Shown here: piece after piece, positions 49,361 through 60,684 of the stretch
Numbering within the stretch: position 1 is the first letter of the stretch
Layout of the letters: every line of letters begins with the position of its first letter
Origin: Serilophus lunatus
Taxonomy: Eukaryota > Chordata > Aves > Passeriformes > Eurylaimidae
DNA: 64,000 nucleotides
NCBI GenBank assembly: GCA_013399895.1
Contig: VXBA01003121.1
Location: 1,116,417-1,180,416, forward strand
Direction: 5' to 3'
Translations under genes and position numbers: made by a program
Notes under the pieces: model-generated
Told to the model about the DNA's origin: nothing
The model's database searches: none
The model's input: only the letters and a program-made list of their open reading frames with translations

Positions 49361-49420
49361 CACTGAATCATCAAGGTTGGGATACCTTCATGATCATCTA
49401 GTTCCAGCAAGTCAGCACCA
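49361..49420 (-). mobile_element. Short CR1 tail scrap (antisense)
   Basis: cactgaatcatcaaggttgg, gataccttcatgatcatcta, gttccagcaagtcagcacca follows the antisense CR1 tail 'cagaatcatctaggttggaaaagacctttaagatcatcgagtcc... cccagcactgcc', with gaps. Only about 60 bp. Confidence 0.55.
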
Positions 49421-52400
49421 TTATAAAGAGATTTTATGGAAGAAAACCTGAAGTATTTATATAGGGAGCTGAATTGTCATAAAGGGAGAGACTGTCAAAG
49501 GCATAAAGCTCCTGAACAAAGCAACAGCAAGAAACAAGAAAAAATATATGGGCAATGTCATAGTTGAATCAATAAGACAAGACAGCAAAGTTACCAAAGC
49601 TTTTGGAATATGGAATTATTTATTTTTACCTTTTTTAATGGCAGGAAAAATTATCATCTGGGTCATATTCTGGCAAGAGATAGGTCTGTACGTTTATACT
49701 TGGATGGCCAGAGCTCTTGCAGTGGTAGAATATCTGCAGTGGAGAACAGGACACATGATGTGGTTAATGGGGGGGGAAATGGGAGATCATGTTTATACTG
49801 AGTAAAAGGCAGCAAGTTTGGGATACATGAGGTGCAAGAGAGGGAGTTGTCGAAAGCAAACTCCAACCTATGGCTTGGAGCAGCTGTAAGGATGGAAATG
49901 TTGTTGACAGTGGCAGAGAACGAGGAGGAAAATTAGAGATGAAAAGGTGGATACTGGACATGTCAATAGGATTAGGTGCTCAGCAAGATACCTAGAGACA
50001 CAGATAAATGATTCCTATATATTCTCTGTACATGTCATGAGTGTGTCTGGCAGCACTTGGGGAGCAGGGGGCTGCAGGGCGCCCTGTGTGGGAGGACACC
50101 AGGAAGTGTCCCCAGGGTGGTGACACAGAGCAGAGGAAATGAGTAAGAGGAAAGGATCCATGAAAGAAAAGCGTAAGTAAAAAGGAGTGGTAAAACCCCC
50201 TGCTACATGCAGACCACAACCTCCTACACTGCCCATCACATCACTGAACAGGGTGAGTGGAACCTGCAGCCAAAGAAGAGGAAGAAAGAGTAGGAAGGGG
50301 GAGGAGAGGTGTCTGGACTGAACTTGGATCTTGGGAAGGTGAGGAAAAGTGTTTCCAAAAGTGTTTGTTTAGTTGAATGTCTTCTTTTTTTCTCTCAATA
50401 CACAAATCAGTAATGAAATATCTATTTTCATTGGCAAGAAATTAAGTGGAATTCTTTGAGTTCAGTCTTCTTCTGGATACATATTAGTACCTGTGAAAGC
50501 AAATGCAACACTTCATAATACTTGTTAAAGAACTGTTGGAAAAAGAAGAATAAAAAAAAAGGACAAGAAGAATCATCAATTTTCAAATTAAGGGAAACTG
50601 CAAAAACACTGAATTAATCATTTTTAAGATTATAGACATGGGCTTGGCTGCCTCTTTTTTCTTACATAAATTACATAAATAAAAATATCAGTAAGAATTC
50701 TGTATAGTGGTACCATTTTCTTTGCTATGGAATGGATAGCAGGAATTTTTTATCCAGAAATGTTTTCCTTGGTATTTTACATAAACTATCCTCAGAAAGC
50801 AATAATGATCAGTTATGAAACAAATATTCTCGTCTTGGTTTGAAATTTTCAAAATAGCTTCTTAAACCTGCACAGGGGAAAAAAATCTCGTCAGATGGTT
50901 TTATTGTTGGTTCTTCTATCATGCAGTCAAGTAGTGAATGTCTAGGAGCACATTTTAATGCTAAAACGTGATGAACGTATGCACAGGAATTTTTTTGATT
51001 TTCTTTTAATGAAGAGAGGATGCTTCCAAGTTCTCACTGTTTTTGTGCTCAACAGTTTTTTGGGAAGAGATTTCCCAGTGGGTCTTGTTGATGCATTGTC
51101 TGACCCTACAAGAGGCATTCCTGAGAAGATTAACACCTGAAAATGTGGAATCCCATTGCACAGGCTGTACTTTGGGCTTCCTCAGAAGTCATACCTCTGT
51201 TGTGAAAAGATATAGTCCAGACCCTTCCTCAAGACTTACCTTACAGCTGCCTTCTCAGAACTCTTGACAATCTTTTGTGCTTTTATCTTCCACAGCATCC
51301 CTGTAAGTTTTGAGGGTGTTGTTATTCCTGAAGCTTAAGGAAGCCAAGGACTAATCCACTAAGAGATTCAGGTACTGAAATAGTTGTTGTGGCAAAAGCC
51401 AAGTTTTAAGTGGGCTCGAACATATTGGAACTCACAACTTTACGTAGCAACCAGTGTCCTGGTAGTTCGTATGGAAAAATTAAATACTGTAAAATGGGAT
51501 TCATGGAAAATAAGTGGAGAGGCACTTTGGGAAACACCTAAAAGAGTGGTGCCCTAACATTCACTGTGCAGTGGCCCAGAGGCACTGATGGGCTGAGTTC
51601 TCTCAGCAAAAGCAGAGGAGGAGACAATTGACTTCTGCACTTGTTCTACCCTCAGCAGAGAGAGGGTTGGGTTCAGATATTACCTGACAAATACTGAAGA
51701 AATATCCTATCTCTGTGGCAGTTCACTTGCCTAGGAGACTTAACACCCAGCTCCTGCTTTTTTCCAAAGTAGTGGTTATCCATACTTTCTTCATATAGTC
51801 TAAGAGTCAGAGATGTCAGATGATGCCATAGCAACCTCATGTTCTCTGAGGCAAAAGAGTTGGAGTCCTTCTCCAAAGCAAGCAGGAAGGCACTGGAACA
51901 TGGATCTCCCATTTTCAAAGCTAGCACTCTCAGGTTTTGGGAATGGGGTGACAAATGGGGGCAAGAGGAAGGACACCTTCTCTACTCCAATTCCACATTT
52001 CTGTTGGCAGATCAGCACATGCTGAGGAGCCAGCAAGGGTTTTCACCACCCTCAAGACAGAGCATCTCCAAGAATGCTCTGGGGTAAGAAAAACCAGGAG
52101 GTGACTGTAGACATATCTAGTCCTACAGTGATACTCTGTGCTGAAGGTTATTCTTTTTGCAAAAACAGAAAGGAAAATGTATATAATAAACTGACAAATA
52201 GAGACTTACATTCCCCATGATTTTCTAAACATAATTTTCAATTCCTAATTCATGAAAGCCTCCTTGCAGTTTGTTCTCTAGTCCTTCTGTCGTCTGCCTA
52301 GCACTTTCTTTTTTTCTGAAAGTATCCAAGTCATTAAAAATGCAAGTACAACTATATATATCTCCCTAATACTATATATATTGTTATGGAGATAGTTCTA

Positions 52401-52739
52401 AGAGATAACATTATGAAGGATCTTATGAAAGATCTTATCTTCATGTGAAAGCTATTTTAGTACCTTACCAAAGGTAACTGGGGATCAGTTTTGCCCTCTG
52501 TAATTAGCTAAAATTACCTCGACCTTCTCTCTAGCCTGGATGAACAACATGCAGAACTGTTATCTCAGGTATGCTTGGCTCTAAATCTGTGCATGTTAAA
52601 GAATAAAATGTGAGGAGCGGAGAAGAGGGTAAGAAAGAATAGAGAAGGGAGGATAGTCTATACCCAGCTAATTCTTCACAGCATAATTCTTCACATTCTC
52701 TGGGTGTATTACAACATATTTTAGTCTGCCTAGTTAGTT

Positions 52740-52830
52740 ATTCCACAGGATCCGTTCTCGCAGAGGTTTATGCCATAATTCCTGGGTTCAAGTCCTCTTC
52801 AGAGGGATAGGAGCATCTGAAACCTGTAGG
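52740..52830 (+). mobile_element. Possible tRNA-derived SINE relic with perfect B box
   Basis: GGTTCAAGTCC at 52,785-52,795 fits the RNA polymerase III B-box consensus GGTTCRANTCC. It is preceded by 'attcctg', as in MIR-type SINE heads (cctgggttcaagtcc). No convincing A box or cloverleaf is found, so it is not called a tRNA gene. Confidence 0.3.
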
Positions 52831-55800
52831 CAGATGGGAAAAAAGCTAAGTCAGTAAGTGAACAAGGCCCTTTCCCATCCCCAAATGAGCATATTTTCAG
52901 CAACCATGTTCATGCTCATGCTAAAGTCTGTTATTTTTCCCCCTCTTCCTTGAGCATCTGAGTCTAGTTAAATATGTCTGAGCACATGACTAGTTATGCC
53001 AGGGTCTCTCTTCACATCCAGGCCAGCTGAAAGATCCAAATAATCTCATTTTGAGCCCTGCCATCCCACATTAGGGAAAAAAAAATAGTTACACAGATAA
53101 TATAAAATGCAATCTTGTCAACAAATTTTAACTAAACATGCAAAAGGAGCAGGTGTAAATTTAGAAAGCCGTGAGTTACAGACTTGAACAGCAAGTGGCA
53201 GGTGCACACTCTCAATCAGGGATGCTGATATAATTTCTGCCAAATCTTCCAGTTGTTTTCCTCAGTCTTCATCAGAAAGAGGATCAGCACGTTGGCATTT
53301 ATCCAAGCTTCAGCCTCACTTAGGCTCCAACCAAAGTGCTCATCCTAAGTTATCAGAGTTGGATTAGATGAACATCAAAGTTAGGTGTTGTCAATAAGCT
53401 AGCATGACCTGTGCTTTTATTTTAACTCACCACCTCAGCTGCCTTAGCCTCACATTAAACATCCAGAGTTGGAGGGATCCTTTCAGACCTGTGAATTCTC
53501 ATCAAGGAGAGCTTTGGGACAGGTGAGGAGCCACATAACATCGTTCCCTGTGACACCATGAAGCACCAGTGTGATTTTTGCTAGCACTAAATAATTATTA
53601 TTTTTTTTAACAGGGCTCCATCAGCTCAACCAAGCTGAGCCATGAAATCTAAAAAACTCCAGGCCAAACAAAAATCTTCCAAACTGCCATCTCTACCTGA
53701 CAATTGCTGATATAAACAACTCAGTTTCAAGCTTAATCCAAGCCTGAATCCAAATGACCTGTGTTTTCCATAGTGCTGTCACTGACAGGGGAAGGTTTTC
53801 TCTGACCAGGCAGCGTTAAAACTTTTATCACAAGGAACTGCTGCTGAGGTGCTTTTGCTGCTATAAATTAAAGAGCAAAGTTGTCTTTTTGAGTATGTCT
53901 AAGCTCCAATTCCCTTTATCATCCCAGAGAACTCCTCAGGTTTTTAGAGTTGTGTCTTAACGACAGTTCACCTGTGGAAAAGAGAATGAAAGACTCAAAA
54001 ATAGGCCAAGACATTTTGGACAGAAGACAGCTTCATAAGCAGATGTTTAAATAATGTTTCCCCGAAAAGCAGGCCTCATTCTCCTGAAATAAAACACTAT
54101 CTGTATCAACTAAGCAGATCTAGAGTGTTTTTAGTGATTCTCAGCAACTGCAAACAGTAGGAGGTACCAATAAGGAAACAGCATGACTGAACTAATTTCC
54201 TCTGACATGGCAATAACCCCAAGTAAATCTGCTTTCCCTTCAAAGAGAAAAAGCTCAAGACAGTATTGCATGTGGGGAACTCTTCACTGGGGTCAGTTGT
54301 TTCATGTTCTGGTGTCACATTGAAAAAACCAACACATGAAAACTTTGCTTAACTATAGATCAGTAATAAACTGTTGGTGGATCTGTAACTGATTCATGAG
54401 TCGGGTCTGCCTTTGCTAATATCACCTTGTTACAGTGATGCTGTCAGTGCACAAAGTTTTTCAAGGTTATACAAAGTATTATGGGTTACACAAAAGGTGT
54501 TTATCCAGATTTCTCCACATTTTTTCATGGACAAATTGCTTTTTTGCCTTCTATTTCAGCTCTGCCTGCCCCCACCATCCTGGCAGAGGCTTGTAACTAA
54601 GAGTGCCGTGAACAGAGGAGAGGTCAGGCGGCTCCAGCAATAAACTGCTCGGTAGACAGGCGTCTCAAACTGATGAGCAAACAGTCAAAGTGTTCAAAAC
54701 CAGAAACATACACACACCAGCCACAATGGAAAGCAATGTCCTGGGTCAACATCAGATTAATGCTCTGGCCAAAATATTGCTGGCCAGATGCCAGTCAGAA
54801 CCATGGCTGGCTTATAATGGCTGTTAACTGATCACTCCATCATGTTTTATTGTGTCTCAACATGCCCAGGCAGGAAAGCACCTACTGGCATGGCTTTACC
54901 ATCTGCCACCCCGTGATGGATGTGAGAGGCCTTGCCTCTTACTTGGTTCCAGTTGTGTAACTGATACTGTAATTTCAGCCTCTGAAATTTAAGCACCTGA
55001 ACCCTACCACAATGCTATTTAATAAAACAAGGGAAAGGGATCTAACTACCAAATAAAACCACTTCAGTGAGTATCGTGGGACCAAAGCTCACGGGGAGGT
55101 TGGGACTAGGAGCCCTCAGCCACGTATTTTATGTGTCTCTGTCTCAGTGGCTCCACTTGCAGAACAGAAGGAGAAAAAACATTTCCTTCTTTGCAAAGCA
55201 GCAGAGCTCTCCTGATGGAAAGGCCACAGGGATCCGGGACACGGCACAGCCTGACATACACTGAAGAGAGGAATGAGTGAAGGAAGCCTGCTGAGATCAG
55301 GTGATTGCTCAGGCAAGCAAGGCTTGCTAATGAATGTGTCAAGAATGTGCTTGATTTTCGGTTTTGTGTGAACTCAAGAAAAGGTTCCTCTGGGGAATTT
55401 ACAGCCTCCACTTCTGAAAAGCACTGGAGATGAAAGCCATGATCAATAATTCTGGAATTTCATAAAACAACACAAAAACACACAAAATACAGAAATTTAA
55501 TGAGGTTCACCTCAGAACATGGAACCTGCTCCTTGAAAAGTACCAACACAGACTTTTCCACCTTTCCCTTAAAGTACAGGGCAGATTTCTTTGGCTCTAC
55601 CTTATCTGAGGTGAAAACAAAGCAAAAGCAGGTATAGGCTTTATTACATAAACTTGTAATACACATAGAAAGAGAATTAACTGCACATAACAGCACTGAC
55701 TCCAACAACAGCATGGCCACAGGGATGCAAACTCCAAGTCTCCTCTTGTACAGCAACTCAGGTGTAAACTATAGAACTGAAAGTCTGGCCTGTGGCACCT

Positions 55801-56737
55801 GCACAAAAATGGTTAATAAGCAATTACATTAAAGAAGTGGTTTTATTTATCTCAACTGATGCAGTTTCTTGGCTGCAAGAGACCAATTTTTTTTTTATGT
55901 TATGTTTTACCAGTCTCCTCAGTGAGGAATTGATGGAAGGTTGTTTCCCCTGACCCAATTAGGCAAAACTAGGTCTTCATATCTGTTGCTTTTGGATGGC
56001 CCAGATTTCTATGTGTCCAGTTAAGACCCACAGTAGGAACATTGTTTTAAAGCATCATCCAAGACTGAAATTTACCTCAGCAATAACATCCATGGAGAGA
56101 GACAGTTATTTCTTTTCTTCTGTTGTCTGATTTAAACAAAACAGATTATTAACCCTCGTGGAATTACTGATTTACCAACATTGCCACTGCAGTGTGCAGT
56201 CATTGTTCCACGTAAAAAGTAATACCTTAAAAATGTATTGGTTAATAAATCACCATCAGATTTTAATATTAATTGTCCCTTTGAAACTGATTCTCACCAA
56301 ATATCACGGTTAGTGGCTGCTTTGCCAACATGCTAATGGGTCATTAACTAAAACCAGTCATTAAATGCTGCTGTTACAGTCTCCATAAGGATTTATAAGG
56401 CAACTTCATGTATTATTAAAAAGAAAGTTCATGGCTCTAATGTTCTGAAACTTTGTCTCCCTCAGGCTTCCACTGATATTGCTTCAAAGGTAGAAACATT
56501 TGCCAAATATGTAATTGTGTCATTCAGTTCAGTTCAATTCTTTAAAATAATGTTCTTGCTCCTAAAATTCCCATTTCTGATGTTCTTCCTTCTCAAGGAG
56601 AAAGTGACTGTGTATAAAATACACGTGAATGTGTGGAATTATATACAGCTTTGTTAGTTTTCATAGCTGCTGAATCAAAAGGAGGTGAACCTGATATATC
56701 CAAAAAGAAGGGTAAGCTTAGAAAGTTGGGTCAGTCA

Positions 56738-57000
56738 ATATGATTAAAGCCACTAAGAGGAAATTCTTCCTCACACAGTATGTTACTAAATCATGCAACT
56801 CATTGCCCATAGAAGTCATTAGGGCCAAGACCATATCATGGTTTTCCAAAGAGTTCAAATTTCCTATGGATCTCAGGAATTCTACTCCTATCATTGACAA
56901 TAGTATTAAACTCTGGAAGATGAAACTTAGAATCGCCTTAATGGCTTCCTGCGGTAATTAATTCCACAGCCTAAATAAAATCTCTAATTATTAGGAGTCA
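56738..57000 (+). mobile_element. Ancient CR1-like LINE 3' relic
   Basis: gaggaaattcttcctcacac, caactcattgcccatagaag, tcattagggccaagaccata and ttccaaagagttcaaatttc keep the word order of old amniote CR1 3' regions (aaattcttcctcacacagag... aactcactgcc... gttgttgaggccaagac... gggttcaaaaagg). A broken 73-codon frame (about 56,740-56,961) still crosses it. It is much more diverged than the bird-specific CR1 copies in this window. Confidence 0.55.
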
Positions 57001-58656
57001 GAGTGACAGTCTTAGGCTGAAAGTTTTAAATTTGTACTTTATATGGTCTTCCAATGGAACATAAATGAAATTAAGGTCACTCTTTTCTGAGAAGGCTTAT
57101 GTTCCTTTAAACTTGTATTTTTTGACTTTGTATCTCTCTCTTTTTTTTTTTTTTTTCCACTGGAGAGATATCTGAAAACAAGAGTTTCACACTTACAGCT
57201 CATCACATTCCTAGTGTTCTACCAAGAATTTAAAATACTGACAGTTTCCATGTGGTGAGATGAAAGGAAAAAAACATTTTCCCTCCAGCCTGTAAAATCA
57301 GACTCACATTCACAATCAGCTCTGTGCTGCCCTACTCCATGTCCTTGAACACAATTGCTTTGGATTAACCTGAACCCTAAATAAAATATGTGGAACTACA
57401 GGAAAGAAAGGGAAAGGATGGGAGCCTTTGCCTCACCTCAGTGCAAGAGCTGAGCTTTTGTGCCTGGAGTTTGCTTTTCACAGAATTTCACCATTGCTCC
57501 ATGTTGGACAGTGCATGAGTACAGGCTGTTGGCCTCAAGAAGTGTTGAACACTCAGATTCCTTCAATAAAAATCATACTGTCACAAGAAAATGGCAGATT
57601 ATATTCACAGTTTATGTCAATGCAAATAAATGAAGCCATCAAACCACAGCAAGTTACATTGGTGCAAAAAACCCTCAACTCTAATTTACAGGCTGTTAAA
57701 GGTTTGTAACCTGGTACTAAATGGTTTAAATTACATCCTATATTGTTATCTGTGGATAAGCTGATACCATTTATGAATGCTGAATTTTCCCAAATGCCCT
57801 GGATTTATTTCATCTCTGCAAGGCAATGCTGCAGAGATTCATCTATGAGTACTGCAGTGATAATGTCTTAATTTGTATCTCTGGGGGAAAAACAGAGAAA
57901 CACCAGGCTTGGGAATGATATCTGATGATAAAACTTCATGACTTCTAATTTCTTAAGAAATTATCTGTGAAATGTTCTGTTTTATAAAAAAAAAACTTCA
58001 GTGCTATCCCTAAAACACCTGTTCCCACTGAGATTCCTATTGCTTCATGGAAAGCCTGTTTTTGTGCCTGATTAATCATAACATCTATAGCAAGATCTGC
58101 ACTGCTTTTTTTTTATTTATTTTTTTTTTAGCAACAACTGCTAGTTAACTGAATAACTGCTTGCTCTCAAAATGTGCTGTACCTTTTGAAACCAAGAATT
58201 CATCTACAAGGAAGTGAAAGTAGGATGTATATAACTGCTAAACTTACATGCACCTGCTTTTACATAAGCCAATGTGTTTCTGGTGATAAAAATCACAGTC
58301 TTTCAGCTCCAAATGAATCCTTTAAATTAGGAAGATTCATGTTTCATCGTTAGAAATACCTTCCAGCCTCACAAGATGCATAGATCTCTTTCTCAGAGTT
58401 GTCTGAAAACTTGAGCTCAAGACCATTTCCAAAAAAGAAGAAATTCACCATTCAATATATTGTGGAAATAAAAAAATTGCTTCTGAATTCATTTAACTAT
58501 GTGAAATAATGTCTCACAGAGATGCAGGAAAAGATGCCAAGACTCTCAACATGAAGCAGTCCTCAGATGAACATTTCAGTACTATGCTCCACCAAAGATG
58601 GGTCACAGAAGCCCACTGTGTTTACATCCATCCCTTCATAACTTCCTCTGTACAGG

Positions 58657-58728
58657 AAAAAACCCCCAAAACAACAACAAACAACAACAACAAAACCCCC
58701 AAACAAGCAACAACGACAAAAAAACCTC
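58657..58728. repeat. (CAA)n / A-C-rich simple repeat
   Basis: Tandem CAA units between two aaacccccaaa blocks, followed by caacaacgacaaaaaaacc. Confidence 0.9.
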
Positions 58729-59110
58729 AAACTTTTCAATTTTCCAGTAAGAACCCTGAATATAAAGCTGTCCTCTAGTTTTCATGCTCTCAAGTCTTGG
58801 ATATGATACCATATGGTTTTATTCTTATTTTCATGCTTTCCTTTCTATGGAAAGAAAAATATCCTGCAAGATTGATGAAAGCCACTCTCTGGTCCATCTG
58901 CTCTCAGGTCTTGTCTCTGTCATAATACCTTGATGATGTCATGATGATGCCATTTTTTAGTTAAGACAGGGATAGTCTGTAACTTTTGCTGAATTCTTTT
59001 CTAAGCATTCACTTGCCTTCCCAAAACACCCTAATTGACTTATTTCTTGTGCCTGCCAATCCTTCTCTGTTTGAAGCACGTTGTGTGCTCTCTGCAACTG
59101 AGAAGCTATG

Positions 59111-59140
59111 AATTTATTTATGCATTTATTTATTTATTTG
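59111..59140. repeat. (ATTT)n microsatellite
   Basis: ATTT units interrupted once by 'atgc'. Confidence 0.88.
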
Positions 59141-60027
59141 TTGTTTCTTCCAATGAGCCTAGTACAGCATGCACCTGCTTTCAGTTAGGGCTCAAACAAC
59201 ACAATAAATGATTAAAAGTGTTCAAGAGCTCACCTATGTATAAATGGGTTTAAATTATTTTGGTAATCATAATAAAAAAGTGGGAAAGAATGACTAATAG
59301 GAAAGCCAGCTCTTATACATTACTGTTCAGTAACTATCTCTCCAAGTAACTTAAAAGAAAGGAGTAAAAAGAAAGATGGAGGATTAGGGAATGTCACAAG
59401 GCTAAATCATAGCATACCAAATAATCATTCAGTGATTCACTACTAGTTGATAAAATAAGAACATTAAATCACATGTATCTGTGTGCCTAAGATATATTTT
59501 AAAAGTTCATTTAGCAAAATCGCTGCTCCTTCTCAAACAATGAGGTTGTCAGCAGGGATATTGTGCTTTTATTCAGCATCCAGACTATATTTGCATGTTA
59601 AAGACTCAACTATAACAAATGGCCCAATATCACAGCAACCAATCACTCTTTTCCTAATTTATTTACAACTTAAGGAGAAAGGTTTATCTATGTGGCCACA
59701 TGTAGTTTGTGTGTTAATTCTACCCATTCTCTGATCGGGCCAGGTATGAGTCAGCTCCAGTCCAAAAGCCTTAAATACACATTAATGAGGCACTGAGAGA
59801 TAGGTCTTATCACTGTGAGCTAATTACTGCACTAACAAGGCAAGCTTTCAATCTGGGTGGAGTTGAGTTCGTCTGTGACAGAGAAGAGGTTTGAGAAACA
59901 CTCTTAATGATACTGGGACTTGTGAAGCTCATTGCAGAAATTGGTTTTGTGCATAAAAATGACATGATAATAAACATGGAAATTTCACTGGGAACCTAGA
60001 ACTCAGAAGAGGTTTGTGTTGTAGGGC

Positions 60028-60507
60028 AAAACCAGCAAAATCTTGCCAGCAGATTGATGAAGGTGATCCCTTCCTTCTGCTCAGGACAGATCTCTGCTGA
60101 TTGAAACACACCTGGAGTCCAGTCTGGGCTCCCTGGTACAATAGACATGGACATACTGGAGAGAGCCCAGCAAAGGGCCACAAAGACAATTAGTGGACTG
60201 AAGAGTAGGAAGAAAGGCTGAGAAAGCTGGGACTATTTAGCCTGGAGAAGAAAAGATTCCAGGGAGTTCTTATCAATATGTAAAAACAGCTAGAAAGAGT
60301 TGGAAAGAAGATGCTGTGATCTCAGTGCTGCCCAGTGAAAAGGCAAGGGGGAAAGGACACAGGCTGAAATACATGAAATTCCACTTAAACATGATCATTG
60401 TGGGGATTTTATTGTAAGTGTGATCAAATACTGGGAACAAGTTTCCCAGAGAGGCTGTGAGTATTCCATCCTTGGAGATACCAGAAACCTGAATGGACAT
60501 GGTCATA
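60028..60507 (+). mobile_element. CR1 LINE (sense), left part of an interrupted copy
   Basis: Sense CR1: accagcaaaatcttgccagc, agattgatgaaggtgatccc, cacctggagtccagtctggg, agacatggacatactggaga, gagcccagcaaagggccaca, tttagcctggagaagaaaag, ttcccagagaggctgtgagt, ccatccttggagataccaga, gaatggacatggtc. The text breaks off in 'gacatggtc', where the inner element begins, and resumes at 60,608. Confidence 0.9.
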
Positions 60508-60607
60508 AGGAATCATGGAATATTCTTCTGTGTTGGAAGGGACCCACAAAGATCATCAAGTCCAACTCTTAGTCCTGCACAGGACCATCCCCAAAGTCTA
60601 CTGTACT
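60508..60607 (-). mobile_element. CR1 tail inserted inside another CR1
   Basis: aggaatcatggaatattctt, tgttggaagggacccacaaa, gatcatcaagtccaactctt, agtcctgcacaggaccatcc. This is an antisense CR1 3' end of about 95 bp, of the same subfamily as the fragment at 29,881. It splits the surrounding sense CR1 and is therefore younger. Confidence 0.87.
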
Positions 60608-60684
60608 TGGCCTGCTTTGAACAGAGGGACTGAACTCAATAATCTCAAGAGCTCCCTTCTAACCTCAATTATTCCCTGATTCTG
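60608..60684 (+). mobile_element. CR1 LINE (sense), right part of the interrupted copy
   Basis: cctgctttgaacagagggac, tgaactcaataatctcaaga, gctcccttctaacctcaatt, attccctgattctg continue the family text after 'gacatggtcctg...' (ccctgctttgagcagggggttggactagatgatctccagaggtcccttccaacctcaaccattctgtg) and reach the terminal octamer-like tail. Confidence 0.88.

Larger units (their letters stand above)
48761..56737. other. About 8 kb of gene-free DNA right of copy 2
   Basis: No exon or RNA gene is recognised. It holds a short CR1 scrap at 49,361, a possible SINE relic at 52,740 and AT-rich single-copy DNA. The stretch at 56,150-56,420 is free of simple repeats and rich in homeodomain-like words (see findings). 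If the leftward gene model holds, this is upstream intergenic DNA. Confidence 0.5.
57001..60027. other. AT-rich DNA with simple repeats
   Basis: No gene. It holds a 16-T run at 57,141-57,156, an A/C-rich (CAA)n region and an (ATTT)n run listed separately, and T-rich sequence near 58,104-58,131. The stretch at 59,740-59,860 has a cluster of factor-binding words (see findings). Confidence 0.5.

Noticed and set aside
52740..52830. tRNA gene at the perfect B box
   Set aside because: No A box at proper distance and no cloverleaf pairing could be found around GGTTCAAGTCC.
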